From Ignavibacteriota bacterium (lineage in GTDB: Bacteria; Bacteroidota; Ignavibacteria; Kapaibacteriales; UBA2268): a DNA stretch of 36,285 nucleotides. The stretch spans positions 1 to 36,285 of the forward strand of contig JACRLY010000122.1 in the NCBI GenBank assembly GCA_016219595.1, written 5' to 3'. The notes beneath the pieces were generated by a model. The model saw only the letters and a list, made by a program, of their open reading frames with translations, searched no databases and was not told where the DNA came from. Of the stretch, positions 23,301-30,506 are shown in pieces. The translations under genes and the position numbers were made by a program. How positions within the stretch are numbered: the first letter of the stretch is position 1; each line of letters opens with the position of its first letter.

Positions 23301-26141
23301 TCAGAGCCTAACCTGACTTGCCGGAATGAAGAGTATCTCCTTGAACCAGAAAGAGCAAGCATCGGTGTAGTTGGTCCTTCCAGTGCAGGAATTGTCCCTT
23401 CAGATAAAAAAATGATGGCGAATTTAATAGATGTCCTGGCTGACTCTAAGCTTGATGTCAGGCAAATCGGGGATATAATAAATTATGGGATTTCTAAAAT
23501 CGGTTACAAAGGCGAAGACACTACAACTGTCAACCAATTAACTTTGCTTGGAGACCCACTCGTTAAATTGAAAATTAAAACTCAACCCGATTTGTATTGT
23601 GTTCCTGAAGAAATTAAATTAACTAATTTAAACGATGAGAACATAATTACTGAATCAGATTCAGTAGTCAGAATTTCAGGCTTTGTTTATAATGGTGGCA
23701 CTCTCCAGGAAGATTCTGTAAAATTCAGATTAATACGTGAATTTGAGAATTTTAAAGATACTTTAGTTGTTTTTCTCCCACCTATTTATTTAGAATCTCA
23801 ATTCCAATTTTTGATTCCTGCAAATGGCATGGCTGGTAAACACAAATTAAATTTCGATATCGACCCATCTAATTTATCAAATGATGATGACAGGTCTAAC
23901 AATAAATTTACGATGTCATTCGAAGTATTTTCACAAAGCCTTGTTCCGCTTGAGCCTTTGCCTTATTGGGATATGAAAGCAATCTATAATTTTGAAATAA
24001 GAGACAGTAAAACATTTTCAACACAACCTGTCTATCAATCTCAGCCGGATGAAATTACGGACCATGAAACATATATAGAATGGATGCCCCAATTATTGAG
24101 ATTGGATAATTATAAGCCATATTGGTTAGTGGCTTATAAAAAAAGTACAATCGGTAATATTGAAAGTAAAATAGTTTGGATACCATTTACTGCTACTTCT
24201 TCAAAGGATAGTGGAGCCGTTAAATATTATATACACGGTGGTGAACAATTAAAAAACCTGCAGCTTGACAGTTTAAGATTAGTAACAATAAATGACACTG
24301 CAAGAATATCTTTTGATATTCATCATATACCTTTTGTCGTAAAAAGTGTTTACGGCATTCCGGAAAGGGATGTTGAAATTCAATTAAACAATAAAATCTA
24401 TATTTCTACTGATGAACCATCGCAGGCTCCTATTGGTTTCAATATTGTTGTCGCTTCGGGATTTGACGGGAGTTATAAATTGAAACGCTACTTTGACACA
24501 TGGAGCTTAACACAAACAATGAACGGTGTCAAACTTGTGCAATTCCTTAAAGATTCCATTGATCATAACGATTATGTGCTAATTGCCACATGTGGTGCTT
24601 CATTGAGACTGCTTGTAGACAGCATGAAATTAAATCCAAAAAGTATTGGCTCACTAGATTCCTTAAGATATTATCTCAGGCAATATGGTTCAAAATATGC
24701 CGATTCGATTACAACTAAAACAAATTATGACCCTAATTCCTTTGTTATGGTTGGACGATGGGGTTCGCCTGTCGGTTCTATTCCTGAACTGCTGAATATT
24801 GAAGGTAAAGTAGCACAAATCACAGATACTATAGATATTAAAATGCAATTTGGACATTTAAAAACACCGCTAATTGGTCCTGCAAAAAATTGGAAAAGTA
24901 TTTATATAAAAGGCAAAATTGATACCTCAATAGCAAGTAACACAATTAATATATTCGGAATTCCATATGATAAAAATGATTATGTTCTGCTAATAAAAAA
25001 TGATACATCGCATTATATTGATTTATCGGCTATACCTGCTGATGAATACCCATACATAAGATTAGAATCTGATTTAGAACGTAAAAACGACACTTCTGAA
25101 TATTTTATCACATCTATTTCATCTGCCTTCAATCCCCTGCCTGAACTTACATTTGTAAAAGACAAATGTATAATTAAGTCTGATTCTGTAATGAGAGGTG
25201 ATTCCATTACATTTCATTACAAAGTAAAAAATATTTCAGCAAGAGTTCCATCAGATTCAATCACAATGGTTTTATCTTTATTATCAGAAAACAATCCTTC
25301 AATTGATATTCCAAAAGACCTGGACAGATTGGGAATTGACCGGGAACTAAAAACCTCTTACGATGTTGAAACACAACAACTCGGGACAAAAACCAATGTT
25401 CTTGCATCTTTATTATTAGATAAAAATCACAAGGATATTTATACTTTCAATAACAGTGAAAATAGAGAATTATTCTTAATTGAAGATACAATTAAACCAT
25501 ATATTAAAGTAAAATTGGATGGTGTATTGGTGTTTGACAGTATTCTTGTCAAAGATGGAGAGTATATTTCAATAAAACCAAAAATTGAAATTTCATTATT
25601 AGATAATTCATATATTCCTGTAATAAATGACGCTATAAAAGTAAGAATAAATGCTAAATTCATAAAACCAGGCACTGAGAATGAGTGGAAATATAATTCA
25701 TTTGGAAATAATAGACCGCTGAAAGCCACTCTTGAATTTATTAGTGATTCGCTCGATATCGGTGAAAATATTATTACAATTATGTATTCGGATGCGACCG
25801 GTAATAAAGATACATCAAGAATCACAGTATTTGTATCACTGAACGGGTATGTCGAAAATATTAAAAACATTCCGAATCCTTTAGATAATTTTACCACTTT
25901 TTATTTTTATTTTAAGGCACCTCATCAGGGTACCTCTGCTGAAATTGTGATTTATGACATTTCAGGTCAAAAAGTCGCCACATTAAGAAAAGATATTATC
26001 ATCGGTGAAAATAAAATCGATTGGGAAGCCAGGAACGATTATGGGGATAATCTTCCAATCGGAGTGTATTTTTACAGGATTAATATATTAACGGATTTTT
26101 ATGTGGACCCATACTTCGGCAAATTTATCATAGTGAGATGA
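20361..26141 (+). CDS. Peptidase C25 (gingipain-family) T9SS protein, PorU2-like
   Basis: A very large (1926-residue) exported protein. A signal sequence (LLTMPILLILTTILSFANIV) is followed by a ~650-residue N-terminal region of beta-rich character, then the C25 caspase-like domain (~725-1075). Within it YLTLIGDACWDYRG, DHWYTKLDGDDYLGDIIIGR, SFFGHSAP and TTWGCNTGAYSE are visible. H945 and C975 correspond to the catalytic His-Cys pair, 30 residues apart as against 33 in gingipain RgpB, so the site looks intact. Further beta domains of CARDB type follow (SDSVVRISGFVYNGG, SVMRGDSITFHYKVKN). The last ~90 residues are a FlgD-like T9SS sorting domain (NIPNPLDNFTTFYF, EIVIYDISGQKVATL, PIGVYFYRINI). 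PorU proper removes such tails from cargo and lacks one itself. A tailed C25 protein of this size fits the PorU2 class or a large surface protease. It is probably monocistronic; a FadL porin follows. Confidence 0.85.
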   Translation: MIEKKYLYRHLLTMPILLILTTILSFANIVETVCFPDKIIIKINNLVTHTAKDSTGKQILYIDNINNTFRNSALVDYDVMHFNLALKITSYSNITFVKKELYTIGKTEYKNYYQLSAAAELVNIGIIRGVPVSSINIQPFEIDKNTGVISSLKSAEIIIQLNSSLTVSEPKISEIESGFFASIENKKHLGNFLNHRYYNKKNPDVIQSEDNWYFPDKTYIKLTTIKDGIAFLNGNDPLIKNSSFIGKQSKFLHLLYKGIEQPLYFINDNDGIFNESDKILFIGYRPIGDTTWFNVFSNENAFFLEYDETKQGDRFNLFPEVSGQIAQLINNVFINNRIEPEKIYSHGYKYNQIGTETVEGEGCFWDFITPWPDDKLKLPYEKETFTYSTLLNTDLNSSDSIKITLFIRSKSFLLDSSIKFHKIKSIINFDTIDTYLVPHAKADTIEINYPRNKLNLGMNKVMLKSFFTTDQKDRLQKPDDVWIDYAYIQGLEKPYAFKGILDFAINNLNKDSEVDTKGFNSDTIYVLDTLNKLIQFPKSERGSFVRATAVNGKLPTTNIIMNDSILCDSLGKGLHIGILRFPGYNPEYKLYTVFDSEVDNYLSGIPDSSIICLAYNSDEPLPFSTRKIIQDFGSKEINTRVIGQSWIFLVRKGNLNSVVEQRITSGTVQLEKYLEHPDGNSYISKFKLAKGSSYNLLCRDESSIEHANVYNVSSTNLRDTILQSDLIIITHGKFRETADSLANYREKSHNLKAMVVDVDDIYKEFNFGIKSPHAIKNFLSYAYFSWRKPAPAYLTLIGDACWDYRGLSEGAFNKDYIPSYGWPVSDHWYTKLDGDDYLGDIIIGRIPLMENSTGLKYIEKLKEYDSIPLRPWMKNFLFLSGGILPNENFEFWDLITLCSDNILNYICGDTITVRKRDITSGGEIEGPEIISKINSGAIWVSFFGHSAPTLFDMDGWNAYKLNNKPKYNFLTTWGCNTGAYSEPNLTCRNEEYLLEPERASIGVVGPSSAGIVPSDKKMMANLIDVLADSKLDVRQIGDIINYGISKIGYKGEDTTTVNQLTLLGDPLVKLKIKTQPDLYCVPEEIKLTNLNDENIITESDSVVRISGFVYNGGTLQEDSVKFRLIREFENFKDTLVVFLPPIYLESQFQFLIPANGMAGKHKLNFDIDPSNLSNDDDRSNNKFTMSFEVFSQSLVPLEPLPYWDMKAIYNFEIRDSKTFSTQPVYQSQPDEITDHETYIEWMPQLLRLDNYKPYWLVAYKKSTIGNIESKIVWIPFTATSSKDSGAVKYYIHGGEQLKNLQLDSLRLVTINDTARISFDIHHIPFVVKSVYGIPERDVEIQLNNKIYISTDEPSQAPIGFNIVVASGFDGSYKLKRYFDTWSLTQTMNGVKLVQFLKDSIDHNDYVLIATCGASLRLLVDSMKLNPKSIGSLDSLRYYLRQYGSKYADSITTKTNYDPNSFVMVGRWGSPVGSIPELLNIEGKVAQITDTIDIKMQFGHLKTPLIGPAKNWKSIYIKGKIDTSIASNTINIFGIPYDKNDYVLLIKNDTSHYIDLSAIPADEYPYIRLESDLERKNDTSEYFITSISSAFNPLPELTFVKDKCIIKSDSVMRGDSITFHYKVKNISARVPSDSITMVLSLLSENNPSIDIPKDLDRLGIDRELKTSYDVETQQLGTKTNVLASLLLDKNHKDIYTFNNSENRELFLIEDTIKPYIKVKLDGVLVFDSILVKDGEYISIKPKIEISLLDNSYIPVINDAIKVRINAKFIKPGTENEWKYNSFGNNRPLKATLEFISDSLDIGENIITIMYSDATGNKDTSRITVFVSLNGYVENIKNIPNPLDNFTTFYFYFKAPHQGTSAEIVIYDISGQKVATLRKDIIIGENKIDWEARNDYGDNLPIGVYFYRINILTDFYVDPYFGKFIIVR

Positions 26142-26324
26142 GTAATCAGGTGCTTATTTAAAGCAATAATTTATATGCCTTTCCAAATAATTCTTGTATT
26201 TATTATTAAAATTTTCATATTTTACAGCCGGGTAAATGTATATATGTTGTTGATCAGTAAATAAACAGGTTATTTAACCTTTGATAAACAAACAGTTCAT
26301 TATTAACAAACCAATGGAGGTAAA

Positions 26325-27617
26325 ATGAGATTTAAGATTACCTGCTTAATTGCAGTTATATTCTTAACTGCTGTATCAATCACTTTTGGAAACGGCTTAA
26401 GCCTTAACAGCATCGGACCAAAATCACTCGGAATGGGTGGTGCTTTTATAGGATTGGCAGATGATTACACTGCTGTTTATTGGAACCCTGCCGGAATAAC
26501 TAACCTTGACAAAATGCAAATTGCTGCTTTTGTTACAGACATTATTCCATCGTCAACTTACAAATATGTAGCCGCTAATGGTATGACAATCGCAGATGCA
26601 AAATCAAAAACAAATCATTATATCAGTCCTAATTTAGCAGGGTACATACCATTAATGAAGGGAGACCTTGTTGTTGGTTTAGGTGCTTATGCGCCTGCAG
26701 GACTTGGAGCAGAATGGGATGGAAGTGAACTAAAGGCATTTCAAAGCCCGACAGATTCTAATACTTATAATTGGAAAAGTTTCATTAGAGTGTTCAATAT
26801 TTCTCCTGTAGTAGCATATAAAATTAATGATATGATATCAGTTGGTGCATCTCTGAATTTATACTATGGGATGTTCGATCTTGAACAATACAGTAGTGCT
26901 CAATATAAAGAATCAAGTACCGGTTTAGGATTTGGTGGTAGTTTAGGTATATTAATTAAACCGGCAAAAATTATTAATATCGGTCTATCATTCAAAACCG
27001 AAAATAATATAAAGTTTGAAGGTACCGCCAACAATCCAGCTTTGACAAAAGTACCTAATACACCTGCTGAAACGGATTTTAGCCGTGATGTTTCCTGGCC
27101 TTTGTGGTTTGGTGGAGGAATTGCTTTTTTCCCAATTGAAAATCTAACATTAGCACTTGATTTTCAATATAGTATGTGGTCAAAAACTGAAGATTCAATA
27201 GTAACAGATTACAAAAATCCAAATTGGAAAACTTACGCTGCAAAAAGCAGTGTTATATATCTTCTTTGGAAAGATGCTCTACAAATCAGATTTGGAGTTC
27301 AGTATGACCTAAGTAAAGAATTTGCTCTCAGGTTGGGATATTATTACGACCCTGCTCCTGCTCCATTTAACACTTTAACAATATTATTCCCAAGTCAGAC
27401 TTATAATACATTTACAATTGGAGCAAGTTATAAGTTGTCAAATCAATTCAATATTGATTTCGGAGCTGAATACCTGATGGGTACTGAAAGAGATATACCA
27501 GCAGGCGATCTGGAAAATCCAGATCCGGATTACAATAAAAATTATCACGCAATGCCTGGCAAACACAATACTAATATAATTGCAGTCAGCCTGGGTTTAT
27601 GTATGACGCTTGATTAA
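26325..27617 (+). CDS. OmpP1/FadL-family outer-membrane transporter
   Basis: A 430-residue outer-membrane beta-barrel. The signal peptide (ITCLIAVIFLTAVSITFG) is followed directly by the FadL N-terminal hatch signature NGLSLNSIGPKSLGMGGAFI and GLADDYTAVYWNPAGITNL. APAGLGAEWDG and repeated amphipathic strands then run to the C-terminus, which ends in an alternating strand (NIIAVSLGLCMTLD). FadL proteins take up long-chain fatty acids and other hydrophobic compounds. The T9SS shuttle PorV belongs to the same superfamily, and the C25 peptidase gene is just upstream, but the WNPAG hatch and APAGLG segment favour FadL. The start has an excellent Shine-Dalgarno (GGAGG, four bases before ATG). A small palindrome AGGTTA-TT-TAACCT lies at 26267-26280 upstream. 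A terminator follows. Confidence 0.88.
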   Translation: MRFKITCLIAVIFLTAVSITFGNGLSLNSIGPKSLGMGGAFIGLADDYTAVYWNPAGITNLDKMQIAAFVTDIIPSSTYKYVAANGMTIADAKSKTNHYISPNLAGYIPLMKGDLVVGLGAYAPAGLGAEWDGSELKAFQSPTDSNTYNWKSFIRVFNISPVVAYKINDMISVGASLNLYYGMFDLEQYSSAQYKESSTGLGFGGSLGILIKPAKIINIGLSFKTENNIKFEGTANNPALTKVPNTPAETDFSRDVSWPLWFGGGIAFFPIENLTLALDFQYSMWSKTEDSIVTDYKNPNWKTYAAKSSVIYLLWKDALQIRFGVQYDLSKEFALRLGYYYDPAPAPFNTLTILFPSQTYNTFTIGASYKLSNQFNIDFGAEYLMGTERDIPAGDLENPDPDYNKNYHAMPGKHNTNIIAVSLGLCMTLD

Positions 27618-27644
27618 ATAAAACTTTTTTTTAATTATAAAAAG

Positions 27645-27670
27645 ACCCGCGAGTGATCGTGGGTTTTTTT
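27645..27670 (+). terminator. Rho-independent terminator after the FadL-type gene
   Basis: ACCCGCGA (27645-27652), loop GTGA, TCGTGGGT (27657-27664), an 8-bp stem with one G-T pair, followed by seven T. It ends the FadL transcript and separates it from the lpx genes. Confidence 0.88.
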
Positions 27671-27897
27671 ATTACTTTTTTATAATTATCAACAAAACGA
27701 TAAAATACACTAAGCCGTTTAATCTAAAAGACTAAGTGAAAATTAAATTTTAATTAATTTTTTTCAAATGGATTAAATTCCTTAGTTTAGAAGATTTCAT
27801 TTTCTGAAAATTCAGGAAAATATTTTATACAGAATAAAAAATGTACGATTAATCTATAATCGTAAATTATAATTCGTAATTCGTAATTAATTAAAAA

Positions 27898-29295
27898 ATG
27901 GCAGATAAACAAAGAACTATAAAAAAACCGGTTTCTTTTTCAGGTGTTGGATTGCACACCGGTAAGCAATCTGTTATAACATTTCATCCGGCTTCTCCAA
28001 ATTATGGTTTCAGATTTATAAGGACTGATTTAGCAGAACCTGTTGAAATTCCTGCATTAGTGGATAATGTCGTGGATTTATCAAGAGGAACCACTCTTGG
28101 TCTGAACGGTTTCAGAGTGCATACTGTAGAACATGTACTTGCAGCTCTGACCGGATTAAAGGTTGATAATTGTAAAATTGAGCTTTCCGGATTGGAACCC
28201 CCTGTTGGCGATGGGAGTTCTATGCCCTACGTTGATGTATTGCTCAGGGCAGAATTTGAAGAACAAAATGAAGACAGGAATTATTTTGTTATAGATGAAA
28301 CAATTCATTATACAAACGATGAAAAACAAGTTGACATAGTAGCCTTACCAACTGATGATTACCGGATTACAGTTATGATTGATTATCATAACCCTGCGTT
28401 AGGCAGTCAACATTCAGGATTATTCAATATGGATAGGGAATTCGTCAGTGAATTTGCTCCAGCACGTACTTTTTGTTTTCTTGCTGAAATCCAGATGTTA
28501 ATTGAACAGGGATTAATTAAAGGCGGTAATCTCGATAATGCGATAGTTATTGTTGATAAAGTGATGACGAAACCCGAGCTTGAAAAAATGAAGGATATGT
28601 TCAGTCTCAAAAAAACACCGCATATTGGTTCTACAGGTATCCTGAATGATATTGAATTAAGATTTAAAAATGAGCCGGCAAGGCATAAACTACTCGATAT
28701 GCTTGGGGATTTGACACTTGTCGGTGTACCTCTGAAAGCACAGATTCTGGCTGCAAGACCGGGTCATGCAAGCAACATTGAATTTGCAAAAAAAATCAGG
28801 AAAGAATATCTCAAGAAACAGGAAATTAAGAAGCACAAAGTTAGTATTTCGAACGATGTAGCTCTTGATATTTACGATTTATTAAAAATTATGCCTCACA
28901 GGTATCCATTTTTAATGATAGATAAGCTTGTGGAATTCGATGCTGAAAACAATAGTGTTGTCGGTATTAAAAATGTTACTGTCAATGAACCTTTTTTTAT
29001 GGGACATTTCCCTGAAAAGCCGATTATGCCGGGAGTAATGATTTGCGAATCAATGGCACAAACAGGTTGTCTTTTACTATTGAAATCAATTAAGGATTTT
29101 TCAGACAAACTGGTCTTATTCATGGGAATAAAAGAAGCTAAATTCCGAAAACCTGTAATTCCTGGCGACCAGCTTATTATGAAAGTTAAAATGACAGGTA
29201 AAAAATTTAATACATATACACTTAAGGGAACTGCTTATGTGAACGGGCAAATAGTTGCAGAAGCAGAATTATCGACGGCAGTTGTTAATAAATAA
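27898..29295 (+). CDS. lpxC/fabZ: Bifunctional LpxC deacetylase / FabZ dehydratase fusion
   Basis: A 465-residue fusion typical of the Bacteroidota/Chlorobi group. Residues 1-~300 are LpxC, the zinc UDP-3-O-acyl-GlcNAc deacetylase that commits to lipid A synthesis: GVGLHTGKQSVITFHPA, VHTVEHVLAALTGL with zinc ligand H79, PVGDGSSMPYVD, and RHKLLDMLGDL with ligands H263 and D267. Residues ~320-465 are FabZ, the 3-hydroxyacyl-ACP dehydratase: IMPHRYPFLMIDKL with catalytic H334, GHFPEKPIMPG and ICESMAQTG with catalytic E384. All active-site residues are present in both halves. The fusion couples the competing uses of 3-hydroxyacyl-ACP for lipid A and fatty acids. No Shine-Dalgarno is evident before the ATG. 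lpxA follows after 79 bp. lpxD, often upstream in this group, is absent here. Confidence 0.96.
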   Translation: MADKQRTIKKPVSFSGVGLHTGKQSVITFHPASPNYGFRFIRTDLAEPVEIPALVDNVVDLSRGTTLGLNGFRVHTVEHVLAALTGLKVDNCKIELSGLEPPVGDGSSMPYVDVLLRAEFEEQNEDRNYFVIDETIHYTNDEKQVDIVALPTDDYRITVMIDYHNPALGSQHSGLFNMDREFVSEFAPARTFCFLAEIQMLIEQGLIKGGNLDNAIVIVDKVMTKPELEKMKDMFSLKKTPHIGSTGILNDIELRFKNEPARHKLLDMLGDLTLVGVPLKAQILAARPGHASNIEFAKKIRKEYLKKQEIKKHKVSISNDVALDIYDLLKIMPHRYPFLMIDKLVEFDAENNSVVGIKNVTVNEPFFMGHFPEKPIMPGVMICESMAQTGCLLLLKSIKDFSDKLVLFMGIKEAKFRKPVIPGDQLIMKVKMTGKKFNTYTLKGTAYVNGQIVAEAELSTAVVNK

Positions 29296-29312
29296 TTTTG
29301 AATAAATAAATT

Positions 29313-29333
29313 GGGTCTGATATAAATCAGCCC
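29313..29333 (+). promoter_or_regulatory. Hairpin in the lpxC/fabZ-lpxA spacer
   Basis: GGG-T-CTGAT (29313-29321), loop ATAA, ATCAG-CCC (29326-29333): an 8-bp stem with one bulged T, followed by TTAATAAAT. It is too weak in U residues for a full terminator. It may attenuate or process the transcript between the two genes. Confidence 0.4.
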
Positions 29334-29374
29334 TTAATAAATAGTATAATTGTTGAAGGAAATTTAATTAAAAA

Positions 29375-30154
29375 ATGAGTGAATTATTACATCATCCCAC
29401 TGCAATAATATCAAATAGAGCCAAAATAGGAGTTAATGTTAAAATTGGTCCTTATTCAATTATTCATGACGATGTTGAAATTGGGGATAACACTGAAATA
29501 AGTTCTTCAGTCGTAATTGCGAACGGGGCACGAATTGGAAAAGACTGCAGAATTTATAGCGGAACAGTCGTTGCAACAGAACCACAGGACTTGAAATTTT
29601 CAGGAGAAAAAACTTTTGCTCATATAGGTGACAGAACTGTACTCAGGGAATTTGTAACTGTTAACCGTGCTACAAAATCAACTATGAATACCTACGTAGG
29701 TTCAGATTGTTTTATAATGGCATATTGTCATGTAGCTCATGATTGCAAAGTCGGAAACAATGTTGTCATGGCTAATACAACACAAATGGCAGGTCATGTT
29801 CACATCGAAGATTGGGCTACAATTGGCGGTGTTGTAAAAATTCACCAGTTCTGTAATGTTGGAATGCATACCATGATTGGAACTGATGTAAGAATTACAA
29901 AAGATATTGCGCCTTTCACACTTGTTGGAACGAATCCTCCAAAAATTGATGGGATTAACAAAATAGGACTCCGCAGGCGAGGATTTTCTAATGAATTAAT
30001 TAAAGAAATTGATGAATTTTATAAAATTCTTATTCATTCGGGTTTAAATAACTCTGATGGAATAAAGAAATTCAGGGAAAGAAATTCAATATCTAAGGAA
30101 GTTATTCATTGTATTGAATTTATAGAAAATTCACAAAGAGGTATTTATAGGTAG
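29375..30154 (+). CDS. lpxA: Acyl-ACP--UDP-N-acetylglucosamine O-acyltransferase
   Basis: A 259-residue left-handed beta-helix acyltransferase performing the first step of lipid A synthesis in the cytoplasm. The N-terminus (LHHPTAIISNRAKIGVNVKI) and following hexapeptide repeats are standard. The family region TVVATEPQDLKFSGE and TVNRATKST are present. AYCHVAHDC carries the catalytic histidine, H122, equivalent to H125 of E. coli. The C-terminal helical domain contains GLRRRGFSNELIKEIDEFYK. The length is normal. It lies directly downstream of lpxC/fabZ and is probably cotranscribed with it. LpxD is excluded because the N-terminal uridine-binding domain is missing and HVAHDC is LpxA-like. Confidence 0.96.
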   Translation: MSELLHHPTAIISNRAKIGVNVKIGPYSIIHDDVEIGDNTEISSSVVIANGARIGKDCRIYSGTVVATEPQDLKFSGEKTFAHIGDRTVLREFVTVNRATKSTMNTYVGSDCFIMAYCHVAHDCKVGNNVVMANTTQMAGHVHIEDWATIGGVVKIHQFCNVGMHTMIGTDVRITKDIAPFTLVGTNPPKIDGINKIGLRRRGFSNELIKEIDEFYKILIHSGLNNSDGIKKFRERNSISKEVIHCIEFIENSQRGIYR

Positions 30155-30200
30155 GATTAGATTCGGCATGAAAATAATTGTTTATTAACGATTTTTTTCT

Positions 30201-30247
30201 TTCGTTTATTTAAAAAAAGATTATATATTTGTAATTGAATAAACGAA
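30201..30247 (+). promoter_or_regulatory. Putative promoter flanked by inverted repeat (TTCGTTTATT / AATAAACGAA)
   Basis: TTCGTTTATT (30201-30210) and its exact complement AATAAACGAA (30238-30247) enclose 27 nt. These include TATATTTG (30224-30231), an exact -7 box. Transcription would start near the right arm, so a factor binding both arms would bracket the promoter. A -33 element is not clear. Confidence 0.45.
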
Positions 30248-30358
30248 TTATTAACTTTTGAAAAAAATAATGCCCTAAAACCTACCATTTTACATAAATT
30301 ATTTCAGGGTTTATTATATATAAATAATTTTTCTACTAAGTATCTTTTTATTTTCTGA

Positions 30359-30407
30359 ACAATGTTTAGGCATGTGTTTTGCGTTTGGATTTTCAAATAA
30401 ACATTGT
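30359..30407 (+). promoter_or_regulatory. Second long-spaced inverted repeat (ACAATGTTTA / TAAACATTGT)
   Basis: ACAATGTTTA (30359-30368) and TAAACATTGT (30398-30407) are exact complements around a 29-nt spacer. Both this pair and the one at 30201-30247 share GTTTA...TAAAC cores at similar separation, which suggests a common binding factor or related RNA stems in the leader. Confidence 0.4.
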
Positions 30408-30506
30408 CAAATAAAATGATATTTTAGTGTATTATTTATTTACATTTTGGGAAAAATATTGAGGATTGGTACTGCAGGATTTTGTTGAACAATAAGAAAA
30501 ATATTG

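Larger units (their letters stand above)
30155..30506. other. Non-coding leader/promoter region of the sugar transferase gene
   Basis: This 352-bp stretch contains no supported ORF. It holds two perfect 10-bp inverted repeats with 27- and 29-nt spacers (annotated separately) and one exact TAnnTTTG promoter box. The remaining sequence, ending just before the gene, is AT-rich without recognisable structure. A leader of ~270 nt would result if the box at 30224 is the promoter. Confidence 0.55.

Noticed and set aside
26325-27617. PorV, the T9SS shuttle, because it follows a C25 peptidase gene
   Set aside because: The N-terminal hatch (SLGMGGAFIGLADD...WNPAG) and APAGLG segment are of the general OmpP1/FadL type; PorV-specific features were not seen.
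27845-27863. ACGATTA/TAATCGT inverted repeat upstream of lpxC/fabZ as an operator
   Set aside because: Short arms in very AT-rich sequence next to ATTCGTAATTCGTAATT direct repeats; too weak to separate from chance.
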